Positions 1-8,619 of a stretch of 38,395 nt of DNA are shown piece by piece. Made by a program: the position numbers and the translations under genes. The notes beneath the pieces were generated by a model. It searched no databases. It was not told where the DNA came from and worked only from the letters and a program-made list of their open reading frames with translations. The stretch comes from Candidatus Kerfeldbacteria bacterium CG_4_10_14_0_8_um_filter_42_10 (GTDB lineage Bacteria; Patescibacteriota; Patescibacteriia; UM-FILTER-42-10), in the NCBI GenBank assembly GCA_002784945.1, contig PFMD01000028.1, forward strand, positions 1 to 38,395, read 5' to 3'. Position 1 is the stretch's first letter; each line of letters opens with the position of its first letter.

Positions 1-77
1 TTTATTTCACCCAATGATTACTTAATTAAAACGTTAAAGCCTGTTCCAACTTGTTAAGATTACCCTCAATCATGGCC

Positions 78-106
78 TTGACAAAAATATCCTTTTGATG
101 TATTAT
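78..106 (+). promoter_or_regulatory. sigma70-like promoter (TTGACA-17-TATTAT)
   Basis: TTGACA at 78-83, 17-nt spacer, TATTAT at 101-106; upstream of the ORF at 153. Confidence 0.75.
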
Positions 107-152
107 GACTGGAAAAACAAAAATCGCTCTAGTCTAAATTGTGAGGCAAGTC

Positions 153-581
153 ATGAAAAAAGGTACCGCAATACCAGCACAAACAGTTGACATCGAGGTC
201 TCGGTTGTTCTTTTTCCCACGACCTATGACCTCGAAAAACTCCCGCCTGGCTTCAAATGCGAAAAGGATGTGACAGGAGTCAGACTAGGCTACTCCATTG
301 GTCCGTTTGAATTTCCTGAACTCACCGAGGATGATTCGCAACCCGGCGACGGAGTCCGGCACCATCTGAAGCCTGGCGTTTGGGATGAGAAGCTGAAACC
401 GGTTTGGCTAAACGCATATGCCGACGCCAAGCGGAAAGCCTCGGAACTCGCCCCCGCCTTTCAAGGATGGAGTATATCCAGTATCTCACTCTCGGTCCAG
501 GGGAATTTATCAGCGATCGTGGCTGCATCCACGTTCGATTCCCAACACATGGGAGAGAAGTTCCCAATCATCAATTTTTAG
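153..581 (+). CDS. hypothetical protein
   Basis: ORF track 141..581 (GTG start); ATG at 153 is preceded by GAGG (tGAGGcaagtcATG), so it is the likelier start; own promoter and terminator. Confidence 0.6.
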   Translation: MKKGTAIPAQTVDIEVSVVLFPTTYDLEKLPPGFKCEKDVTGVRLGYSIGPFEFPELTEDDSQPGDGVRHHLKPGVWDEKLKPVWLNAYADAKRKASELAPAFQGWSISSISLSVQGNLSAIVAASTFDSQHMGEKFPIINF

Positions 582-612
582 CCTCGTGTTTCAAGGCTAC
601 CTGTTCTTAACT

Positions 613-654
613 CCGGATGTCAGCTTAATCGAGTCGGCATCCGGTATTTTATTT
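613..654 (+). terminator. candidate Rho-independent terminator
   Basis: CCGGATG...CATCCGG followed by TATTTTATTT, just downstream of the 153..581 ORF. Confidence 0.6.
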
Positions 655-661
655 AGCAGGA

Positions 662-776
662 GTTAGCTTGTAGCTTTTTAGCTTATTAGCAGGCTTCGTT
701 GTTCTATTATTTCATGGCTTTTATTTCAACAATGAAGTAATGAACATCTAAAAAAAGCTACCACCTACAAGCTAAC
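662..776. repeat. AT-rich nested inverted repeat (AGCT-word family)
   Basis: GTTAGCTTGTAGCTTTTTAG ... CTAAAAAAAGCTACCACCTACAAGCTAAC, with an inner arm GTTCTATTATTTCAT / ATGAAGTAATGAAC. Confidence 0.65.
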
Positions 777-777
777 C

Positions 778-2610
778 TCACTCCCATTCAATTGTCGCGG
801 GAGGTTTATTCGTAACGTCATAGAAAACCGCGTCAATTTCTTTTAGCTTCATTATTTTATTGGCCATTGCTTTGACATGTTTTAGCGGAAGCCTGGTAAA
901 ATTGGCGGTCATGGCTTCGGTGGAATTTATTGGGCGCAGGACAATGGATTCTCCTCCCCCAAAAGACAGCGGAATTAATACTACGGGAAACTGCCAAATC
1001 GATTCATAGAGCTTATTTTTACGGAGATAATCATTTACCAGAGCATCCGCTTCTCTTAACAAGTCCAATCGCATTTTGGTTAAATATGATTTTTTCAGGC
1101 GGAATTTTGAAATAGCGGTTTTGGTTAATAACCAGATGACCCGGTTAATCTCCCTGATATTATTGGTTATGTCGGTAGATGCTTTTTCTAAAGTTTTAAA
1201 ATTTGTATTTCCCGCCAAAACGCACGGGTGAGCATAGGTTCGCGAATCGCCTTGCACTCCTACTGATTTTATAGGAAGAATTTTAACTTTAAGCTTATAT
1301 TGCCGGGCAATCCCGTTGATTTTCCCTAACGGCTTGGGACCAATAGGATATTCCTTGTCGGCGCAAAGGCAGCGAATGCCTAAGCCCGGCCCAGGAAAGG
1401 GATGGCGATAAACCAAATTATGCGGCAAGCCCAGCATCTCCCCGACCTGCCTGACTTCATCTTTGTACAGTTCTTTTATCGGCTCAATAATTTTCCCCTG
1501 GTTAATCATCTTTTGGACGGCTTCTACCCGATTATGATGAGTTTTAATTACCGCGGCATGCTTGGTTCCACCGGTCTCGATAGTATCTGGGTAGATTGTC
1601 CCCTGCCCTAAAATCCATTCTTTTGGATTCAACCTTAACTTTTTCGTTTCCTGATCTTGGACCGTAATAAATTTCTGGCCAATGATTTTTCTTTTATTTT
1701 CCGGATCAAAAACTCCCGTTAATGAATTTAAAAATTCTTCCGAAGCGTTAATCCTATGAAAATTGGTGAAACCGTTCTTCCTAAAAACAGATTCGATTTC
1801 TTTTTGTTCGTTCTGGCGCATTAAACCGTTGTCGATATTCAGGCCATAGACTCGGCTCGGCCCTAAAGCCTTATTTAATAAGGCGAAACAAACGGTGGAA
1901 TCAACGCCGCCGGAAACCAAAAGAAAAACTTTTTTGCCTTTTAGCCGCTCTTTGATTTTTTTGGTTTCTTGGGTAATAAACGTTTTCATATCCCAGTTTT
2001 TTCCGGCTCGGCATACCTTATAGATAAAATTGTCCAGAATTTTCATTCCGCTTGAGGTATGAGTAACTTCGGGATGAAATTGCAAACCAAAGATATTCCT
2101 TTGGTAATCGGCCACGGCGGCAGTGGGACAATCAACGGTAGTAGCAATTATCTCAAAACCAGGCGCCAGTTTGGAAACATAATCGCCGTGGCTCATCCAT
2201 ACCGTTTCCTGATCCGAAAGACCGCTGAATATCCCCTTCTTCTGCTTAAGATAAACGATTGCTTTGCCGTACTCTTTGGTTTTTCCTCGGGAAACTTTGC
2301 CGCCTAAAATATGACTGATCAACTGGTGGCCATAGCAAATTCCTAAAACAGGCGTTCCTAATTTAAAAACGCCGGAATGACATTTCAAAGAGTCATCCTC
2401 GGAAATATTTTGAGGACCGCCTGAAATGATTATTCCCTTAAATCCTTTTAATTGCCGAGGAGCAACGTCATTCGGCAGAATTTCGGAATAAACTCCCAAG
2501 CGCCGGATCCGATTAGCAATCAGATGAGCGTACTGACCGCCGAAGTCTAGGACGGCGATTTTGTTTTCATTGTTCCATTTTTTCATAGTTTCCTCGCTTC
2601 CTTGTTTCAC
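778..2610 (-). CDS. guaA: GMP synthase (glutamine-hydrolysing), long form with expanded C-terminal dimerisation domain
   Basis: 610-aa ORF; GATase Cys motif GICYGHQ, SGGVDSTV P-loop, PGPGLGIRC, ILPIKSVGVQGDSRTY, C-terminal YDVTNKPPATIEWE; internal ATG at 2586 is an alternative start. Confidence 0.97.
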   Translation of the reverse strand: MKQGSEETMKKWNNENKIAVLDFGGQYAHLIANRIRRLGVYSEILPNDVAPRQLKGFKGIIISGGPQNISEDDSLKCHSGVFKLGTPVLGICYGHQLISHILGGKVSRGKTKEYGKAIVYLKQKKGIFSGLSDQETVWMSHGDYVSKLAPGFEIIATTVDCPTAAVADYQRNIFGLQFHPEVTHTSSGMKILDNFIYKVCRAGKNWDMKTFITQETKKIKERLKGKKVFLLVSGGVDSTVCFALLNKALGPSRVYGLNIDNGLMRQNEQKEIESVFRKNGFTNFHRINASEEFLNSLTGVFDPENKRKIIGQKFITVQDQETKKLRLNPKEWILGQGTIYPDTIETGGTKHAAVIKTHHNRVEAVQKMINQGKIIEPIKELYKDEVRQVGEMLGLPHNLVYRHPFPGPGLGIRCLCADKEYPIGPKPLGKINGIARQYKLKVKILPIKSVGVQGDSRTYAHPCVLAGNTNFKTLEKASTDITNNIREINRVIWLLTKTAISKFRLKKSYLTKMRLDLLREADALVNDYLRKNKLYESIWQFPVVLIPLSFGGGESIVLRPINSTEAMTANFTRLPLKHVKAMANKIMKLKEIDAVFYDVTNKPPATIEWE

Positions 2611-2620
2611 GGTTTCATGG

Positions 2621-2710
2621 TTTTTATATTGTTGTATTGTTTTATTGTTGTATTGTTTTGGATATTAATAACAATTTAACCATATAACAATATAGCAATA
2701 CAACAATAAA
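2621..2710. repeat. ATTGTT-word inverted repeat, copy 1
   Basis: tatattgttgtattgttttattgttgtattgtt ... aacaatttaaccatataacaatatagcaatacaacaataaa. Confidence 0.6.
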
Positions 2711-2755
2711 TGCTTGATATAATTCTAAATTATCTTTACAATAAAGACAATAAGA

Positions 2756-2830
2756 TTAGCTTATTAGCTTATTAGCTTATTAGGTTATAAATTATTAGCG
2801 TTCTAAAAAGCTAAAAAGCTAAAAAGCTAA
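2756..2830. repeat. TTAGCT-word inverted repeat in guaB leader
   Basis: ttagcttattagcttattagcttattag ... ctaaaaagctaaaaagctaaaaagctaa. Confidence 0.65.
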
Positions 2831-2840
2831 TTCCTAAAAA

Positions 2841-4313
2841 ATGTTTACCCAATTCGAAGAAACCCTAACCTTTGACGACGTCCTTTTGGTTCCCATGAAA
2901 TCGGCTGTTCTTCCTAAAGAAACTGAGATTAGCACCCGTCTCACGAAAAAAATTTCCTTGAAAATTCCCTTGCTTTCTTCTCCCATGGACACGGTTACCG
3001 AATGCAAAATGGCCATCGCTTTGGCTTTACAAGGGGGAATCGGAATAATTCATAAAAACCTTACTCCCGAAAATCAGGCGAAGGAAGTAACTTACGTAAA
3101 GCGTTTTGAAAACGGATTTATTGAAAATCCGGTCACTTTGCAGCCGGAGGACAAAATTTCCGAAGTGGCCGAAATTAAAAACACCAAGGGCTACAAGAAA
3201 ATTCCAATAGTCGACGGAAAGAACAAACTGGTCGGTTTAATCACCGAGTTGGATTACTTTCTGCCGGAAGATGAAAAGCTGCCCGTTAAGTTCCGAATGA
3301 AACCGATAGAAAAAACGGTAGTCGGCCGGCAAGGCATTACTTTGAAGCGCGCCAATATCATAATTCGCGATAACAACCTTTCCGTTCTGCCGATCGTTGA
3401 TAAAACCGGCCGATTAGTCAGTATGGTTACCAGAAGCGATTTGGAAAAAAATGAGTTGTACCCCAACGCCTGCAAGGATGAAAAAAAACAATTGAGAGTG
3501 GGCGCGGCCATTGCCGTCGGTAACGAAGCCCTAGAACGGGCGCGCTTGCTCACCGGAGCGGGCGCCGACGTTCTGGTAATCGACACCGCCCACGGCCATT
3601 CCCAAGGAGTGTTGGATACGCTGCGCGCTTTAAAAAAAGATCGCCTTTTTTCCAAGATTGAAATAATTGTCGGCAACGTCGCCACGGAAGAAGGGACGCG
3701 CGACTTGATTAGGGCCGGCGCCGATGCCATTAAGGTGGGGGTCGGGTCAGGCTCTATTTGTACCACCAGAATAATCGCCGGTGTGGGCGTTCCCCAGATA
3801 AGCGCCATTAAAGCGGCGGTTAAAGGAAGAGGAAAAAACAATGTACCGATAATCTCGGATGGCGGCGTCAGATACTCCGGCGACATTGTTAAGGCATTGG
3901 CCGCCGGCGCTGATTCCGTTATGATTGGCGGTCTGTTTGCCGGCTGCGACGAAACGCCGGGCCGCGTCGAATACGAAGGCGGCCGAATGTATAAGAGCTA
4001 CCGCGGTATGGGCTCGCTAGAAGCCATGACTCACGGTTCTAAAGACCGTTACGGCCAAGCCGACCAAAAAGATGCGACCAAGCTGGTTCCAGAAGGAATT
4101 ACCGGCAAAGTCCTTTATAAAGGGCATCTCGCCGATTATGTCTATCAAATTATTGGCGGCCTGCGCTCCGGAATGGGATACTTAGGAGCAGCCACAATCA
4201 AAGAATTGCAGCAGAAGGCCCACTTTATTAAAATCAGCAACGCCGGCTTGAAGGAAAGCCACCCCCATGATATTTCCATTGTAAAGCATCCGCCGAATTA
4301 TCCCGTTGATTAA
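2841..4313 (+). CDS. guaB: IMP dehydrogenase with CBS domains
   Basis: 490 aa; TFDDVLLVP, GSICTTRIIAGVGVPQ, SDGGVRYSGDIVKALAAGADSVMIGG, YRGMGS. Confidence 0.98.
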   Translation: MFTQFEETLTFDDVLLVPMKSAVLPKETEISTRLTKKISLKIPLLSSPMDTVTECKMAIALALQGGIGIIHKNLTPENQAKEVTYVKRFENGFIENPVTLQPEDKISEVAEIKNTKGYKKIPIVDGKNKLVGLITELDYFLPEDEKLPVKFRMKPIEKTVVGRQGITLKRANIIIRDNNLSVLPIVDKTGRLVSMVTRSDLEKNELYPNACKDEKKQLRVGAAIAVGNEALERARLLTGAGADVLVIDTAHGHSQGVLDTLRALKKDRLFSKIEIIVGNVATEEGTRDLIRAGADAIKVGVGSGSICTTRIIAGVGVPQISAIKAAVKGRGKNNVPIISDGGVRYSGDIVKALAAGADSVMIGGLFAGCDETPGRVEYEGGRMYKSYRGMGSLEAMTHGSKDRYGQADQKDATKLVPEGITGKVLYKGHLADYVYQIIGGLRSGMGYLGAATIKELQQKAHFIKISNAGLKESHPHDISIVKHPPNYPVD

Positions 4314-4443
4314 AAAACAGAAGGGTATTAGCGTCATTCTGACCCGAGTATGCGAGGGGAAGAATCCCGTTGATAATACAACGGGATCCCTCGTCCCGCG
4401 TAACGGGACTTAGGATGACGGCGTTTTCACCCTTCTGTTTTTT
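4312..4443. repeat. REP-like large palindromic element acting as a possible bidirectional terminator
   Basis: Perfect 15-bp IR AAAAAACAGAAGGGT (4312-4326) / ACCCTTCTGTTTTTT (4429-4443) enclosing CGTCATTCT/AGGATGACG and CGAGGG-ATCCCGTTG/CAACGGGAT-CCCTCG nested stems; between convergent guaB and the amidohydrolase gene. Confidence 0.8.
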
Positions 4444-4446
4444 TGT

Positions 4447-5880
4447 TTATCGCTTTCTCAATTTAATATGCGCTTCTTGAAGTTGGAGCAATAGCTCGCT
4501 TTCATCGATTAAATTATTCATTCGATTGGAAATAACAAAATCACCGTTAATCATCAAATCGCGGACATTCCTACCGCCATGGGTAATCATATTGCTCACT
4601 AAAGTCAGCGGCTGATCCGGATCGTATGGCAAAAAACCGCGATCTTTTAATTTCCAGAAGGCTAGATCCGCTCTGAACCCTGGAATAATTTTTCCGGTTT
4701 TTGGCAACCCGATAATTTTGGCGCCTTGGCCGGTTATCATATTGAAAAGATCTTCGTAGGGCACGATTCTTTTTTCCTGGTGCATGGTTTTAGTCTGGAG
4801 CGCCTCCGTTAATAAATCCAGTCTGCTTTTACTGACCACGCTGTCGGTACCTAAAGCAATGCGGTCCGTTGCCTTGAGCTCATGAAAAAGCGGATAGTTG
4901 AAATGCCCGCTTTTATGCAGAAGATTGGAGGTAGGCAGATGAATCACGCCGGCCTTTCTTTTTTTTATGAGCAGAATTTCTCTTTTGGTCAAATGGATGG
5001 CGTGCGATAAAAGAGTCAAATGATTCAATAATCCGTATTTTTCTAGAACCAGAACGGGCAAATCATGATGCCTTTCGTAACAACGTTCGTTCGATTCTTT
5101 GGTTTCGGCCAGATGGAGAGTAAACAAAGCGCGGTATTTTTTTTGCAGCTGGGCGATTCTTTTTAAAACCGAGGGTGATGCTTTGGCTAATTCGTGAATC
5201 GCCATGGCCGGCTGGGTATAACAATGATTTTTGTTTTTTAAATATTTTTCCACTAACGCCGGCGAGTTTTGCGGATGGGAATTACTGACCGCGCTTAAAG
5301 CATTTATGACATTCTGTTTGGTCGCTTGGGCGGCCTGATCAATCGGTTCAAAAACTCCGTAATGGCTTAATGTAGTAGTGATTCCCGAGCGCTGCTGTTC
5401 GGTAAAATCTCCTAGTGCTCCTAGTAAAAAATCCTCTTCCTTCATTTTTCCTTCCAGCTGAGCCATTCCTTTTAAGGTTTCGTCCAGATTGTCTTCGGAA
5501 AACGTCAAAGTTGATCTTAAAAGATACATGGGCGGATGAGCATGCGTATTGACAAAGCCAGGAGTCACGACAATACCGCCCCTAAGTTCGGCATCATAAA
5601 TCAAATCAATTTTCTTAAGCAGAGCGCCCGAAAACTTTTGGGAATCGAAAATCTCGCTGATTATGCCATCTTGAATTAAAATGGATTTCCCCTTAAGCAC
5701 CTGCAGCTTGTCTTTCCCGTCGATAGTTATCAAAAAAGGAATACCGTGAATCAGAATTTTTTTAGGCATCCCTTCTCTTAAAATTGAATAGCGGCTTTTG
5801 TTTTCCCAGCGCTTGACGAACAAACCGTCTTTATGGCGATTTTTGACCTTATCGAGGATTTCGGAAAAGCCGGAATTCAT
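4447..5880 (-). CDS. amidohydrolase family protein (SAH/MTA- or guanine-deaminase-like)
   Basis: 477 aa; NTHAHPP metal motif, LHLAETKES, LSHAIHLT, LGTDSVVS, GFRADLAFW; start may lie at the internal Met of MPKKILIHG. Confidence 0.85.
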   Translation of the reverse strand: MNSGFSEILDKVKNRHKDGLFVKRWENKSRYSILREGMPKKILIHGIPFLITIDGKDKLQVLKGKSILIQDGIISEIFDSQKFSGALLKKIDLIYDAELRGGIVVTPGFVNTHAHPPMYLLRSTLTFSEDNLDETLKGMAQLEGKMKEEDFLLGALGDFTEQQRSGITTTLSHYGVFEPIDQAAQATKQNVINALSAVSNSHPQNSPALVEKYLKNKNHCYTQPAMAIHELAKASPSVLKRIAQLQKKYRALFTLHLAETKESNERCYERHHDLPVLVLEKYGLLNHLTLLSHAIHLTKREILLIKKRKAGVIHLPTSNLLHKSGHFNYPLFHELKATDRIALGTDSVVSKSRLDLLTEALQTKTMHQEKRIVPYEDLFNMITGQGAKIIGLPKTGKIIPGFRADLAFWKLKDRGFLPYDPDQPLTLVSNMITHGGRNVRDLMINGDFVISNRMNNLIDESELLLQLQEAHIKLRKR

Positions 5881-5973
5881 GAGATTGTTGAAATAATTTT
5901 AAAACGCTCTCATCCCGAGCAAAGCGAAGGATTTAATTTAACTAACTTTAGAGACCCCTCATTTCATTCAGGG

Positions 5974-6001
5974 TGAAATTGTTGAATTATCAACAATTTC
6001 A
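5974..6001. repeat. perfect 12-bp hairpin next to the queG stop codon
   Basis: TGAAATTGTTGA-atta-TCAACAATTTCA. Confidence 0.6.
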
Positions 6002-7093
6002 TTATAGCAGGATTTGTTTTTTTGCCCAAAGGGCGTGGGATTTTATTATAGGATCAGAATTATTCAGCAAACACTCAACTCCCTTCAAGGCCGGCTTGCT
6101 GCCCCAGTTTCCTAACGCTATCGCTACATTACGCATAAAGCCGCCGTACTTTGCCCGAAGCATTGGTTTTCCCCGGAACCGCTCTTGGAATTCAACTTCT
6201 GACAATTTAGCCAGTTCTAAAAGCGACGGAGCAATTTGATCTTCAAGTAGGTGAGGATACATATCCTTACCTACGGTTCCAAAAAACAATGCTGGTTCCG
6301 CTTTACTGTTCCAGGGACAAACTTCTTGGCAGATATCGCAGCCGAAAATCCTATTTTTCATCAGGGGCCGGAATTTTTCCGGAATCTCCCCTTTTAATTC
6401 AATGGTTAAATAGGAAAGGCATTTGCGGGCATCCAGCAATTTTTTATCTACCAGCGCTTTGGTCGGGCAGCGATCCAGGCACCGCTGGCAGGTGCCGCAT
6501 GACCCCACAATTTTTGGTGAATAGGACGGCAAAGCAACATCTAAAAATATTTCTCCCAAAAAAAGGTAGGAGCCCAGTTGGTAATTTATTAAATTAGTGT
6601 TATTGCCGATAAATCCCAATCCGGCGCGGTAAGCCAGTTCCCTTTCTAAAATAGGGCCGGTATCAACATAAGATTTAGAATTGACTTTTTGCTTCAAAAT
6701 TCCGGAAAGCTGGCCGGCAAATTCTTCCAGTTTTTTCACAACCAGTTTGTGGTAATCCTCATGCCAGGCATAGCGGGCAATGATTCCGCGCGAAGGATCG
6801 TTTTTGATTTCATCGGGCAAATCCTGCAAGTAGTAGTTGATTCCAGCCAAAATAACGGACTTTGCTTCAGGAAATATTTCTAGAGGATTAAGTCTTTTTT
6901 CTTTACCCTGCCTGATCCAATCCATTTCTCCGGCATAGCCACGCTTGAGCCATGCATTCAGATTTTTGGCATACTTACTTGATTCAACTGGAATAATCCC
7001 GATTAAATCAAAACCTAGCTGTTTTTGCAGTTCGATTATCTCATTCGTTAAAGCCATAATGTCATTGTAGCAAAGCTGGGGGTTAAAATTCAA
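6002..7093 (-). CDS. queG: epoxyqueuosine reductase
   Basis: 363 aa; two 4Fe-4S motifs CGTCQRCLDRCPTKAL and CDICQEVCPWN, INYY, YVDTGPILERELAYRAGLGFIGNNTNLI. Confidence 0.95.
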   Translation of the reverse strand: MNFNPQLCYNDIMALTNEIIELQKQLGFDLIGIIPVESSKYAKNLNAWLKRGYAGEMDWIRQGKEKRLNPLEIFPEAKSVILAGINYYLQDLPDEIKNDPSRGIIARYAWHEDYHKLVVKKLEEFAGQLSGILKQKVNSKSYVDTGPILERELAYRAGLGFIGNNTNLINYQLGSYLFLGEIFLDVALPSYSPKIVGSCGTCQRCLDRCPTKALVDKKLLDARKCLSYLTIELKGEIPEKFRPLMKNRIFGCDICQEVCPWNSKAEPALFFGTVGKDMYPHLLEDQIAPSLLELAKLSEVEFQERFRGKPMLRAKYGGFMRNVAIALGNWGSKPALKGVECLLNNSDPIIKSHALWAKKQILL

Positions 7094-7218
7094 AAAGCAA
7101 AAGTCAAAAGTTCAAATCAAAATTTAAAATTATAAAATAAAAGTAGACTTTTTACTTATTACTCGCAATGCGGTCCTTTTAGGATCGCTAAGGAAAATCC
7201 TTCGGTTTATGTGAGAAT

Positions 7219-7267
7219 AAAAAAAAGTTCCCCGCCTTGATATGATCAAAGCAAAATGGCGGGGAAC
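7219..7267 (-). terminator. Rho-independent terminator (minus strand)
   Basis: GTTCCCCGCC/GGCGGGGAAC 10-bp stem (7227-7236/7258-7267); 8 A on + strand at 7219-7226 gives a U-tract on the minus transcript. Confidence 0.8.
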
Positions 7268-7495
7268 CCCGGACACGCCTATGCCAGCGCGATCTACTGC
7301 AACCAAAGGAGGTATGTGTGCTATTCTTCGTCACTGAACTGCTCTTCTGCTTGCAAATGCCGATCTCTCAAAGAGACCTGAACTACTGCCCAAGAAAGGC
7401 CGCGCTGGACTTCGGCAGCCCTTTCGTGTCCAATAAAGGACTGCGTTTGGTTTACCCTTCGGCGGACAATAGGCAAGAATCCCGGATTGATCAGC
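7222..7495 (-). ncRNA. candidate ncRNA transcript of unknown family (about 274 nt)
   Basis: Bounded by the minus-strand promoter at 7502-7530 and terminator at 7219-7267; no ORF with an SD on this strand downstream of the predicted TSS. Confidence 0.45.
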
Positions 7496-7501
7496 AAGAA
7501 T

Positions 7502-7530
7502 AGAATATCTCGAAATTTTTCCCTTGTCAA
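7502..7530 (-). promoter_or_regulatory. sigma70-like promoter (TTGACA-17-TATTCT) on minus strand
   Basis: Reverse complement of TGTCAA (7525-7530) and AGAATA (7502-7507), 17-nt spacer. Confidence 0.7.
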
Positions 7531-7674
7531 CAAATAGGTAACCCCATGGCTCCGCGGGCGCGGCGTTGCCTGCGGGATCAATAGCATTTAATAGGCCAAA
7601 CGAATTGGGGATAAAATTGATGTTTTTAGGGCATTGTGTATAATAAAGAATAATATTATTAACAAAAATAAATT

Positions 7675-8061
7675 ATGGAAGAAACAAAAGCCCATTCCTC
7701 GTCAGTACGCCTTTTTTATTTTTGGACCGGTATTGTGGCCACTTTTACCTACCGGGCCATTATTATTCTCAATAACTACAGCGCTCTTTGGGTAAAGGTA
7801 TTTTGGTATATCGGTACGGTCGGCTTTGTCATCTATTTTGCCCACCGCTACCAAATTTCCGAAAAGCGGGCGAGACTGATTAAAGAAAGCGGATTGGTGG
7901 AAAAAATTAACGGCTTGCCGGAATTGAACCAGACTGACCGAGAAGCAATGAAATACATCTTCGGCACATTGACTACTTCTAAGGAAAAATGGAATTATAT
8001 CGCAATTTTTGTTTTATCCGGTCTATCTTTGATTATCGGACTGTACCTGGATATTTTTTAG
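7675..8061 (+). CDS. hypothetical membrane protein
   Basis: 128 aa, hydrophobic segments at both ends. Confidence 0.75.
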   Translation: MEETKAHSSSVRLFYFWTGIVATFTYRAIIILNNYSALWVKVFWYIGTVGFVIYFAHRYQISEKRARLIKESGLVEKINGLPELNQTDREAMKYIFGTLTTSKEKWNYIAIFVLSGLSLIIGLYLDIF

Positions 8062-8131
8062 AATCTCCCTGCTCTTTTAGATTAGATTCTTTTCTGTTAA
8101 ACTTAAGTTAATTTAAGAATTAAATAGAGCA

Positions 8132-8605
8132 ATGAGAGAATCGTTTCGAACCGGCTTAAGTTTTGGCCTAACTTCCGGCATTATTACCACTTTGGGATTG
8201 ATGGTGGGTTTAAATTCCGGTACTCATTCCCGAATAGCGGTGCTGGGAGGAATTTTAACTATTGCCATTGCCGATGCCTTATCCGACTCCTTGGGGATTC
8301 ATACTTCCGAAGAGGCTGAGAATCACCATACCCATCATGAGGTTTGGGAATCAACTTTCTCTACTTTTGTCGCCAAGTTTTTATTTGCCCTGACTTTTGC
8401 CGTTCCTATTCTGCTTTTCAGCCTTTCTACCGCCGTAATCGTCAGTATCGCCTGGGGATTATCAATGCTGATTCTCCTCAATTATCGTATCGCTAAACTC
8501 CAAAAGATTACTCCCTGGAAAGTCATTTTGGAACATTTAACTATTGCCGTTGCGGTAATCATCACCACTTATTTTGTCGGAATTCTGCTCTCTTACCTTT
8601 CTTAA
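8132..8605 (+). CDS. VIT1/CCC1-family-like membrane protein
   Basis: 157 aa; FRTGLSFGLTSGIITTLGLMVGLNSGT, ADALSDSLGIHTSEEAE. Confidence 0.75.
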   Translation: MRESFRTGLSFGLTSGIITTLGLMVGLNSGTHSRIAVLGGILTIAIADALSDSLGIHTSEEAENHHTHHEVWESTFSTFVAKFLFALTFAVPILLFSLSTAVIVSIAWGLSMLILLNYRIAKLQKITPWKVILEHLTIAVAVIITTYFVGILLSYLS

Positions 8606-8619
8606 ATCCAAGTTAATTT

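Noticed and set aside
404-666. Overlapping short ORFs 404..610 and 418..666
   Set aside because: Alternate frames of the 153..581 gene; the latter frame fits the promoter and SD best.
3254-3886. 210-aa minus-strand ORF inside guaB
   Set aside because: Low-complexity S/T/P-rich antisense frame overlapping an unambiguous guaB.
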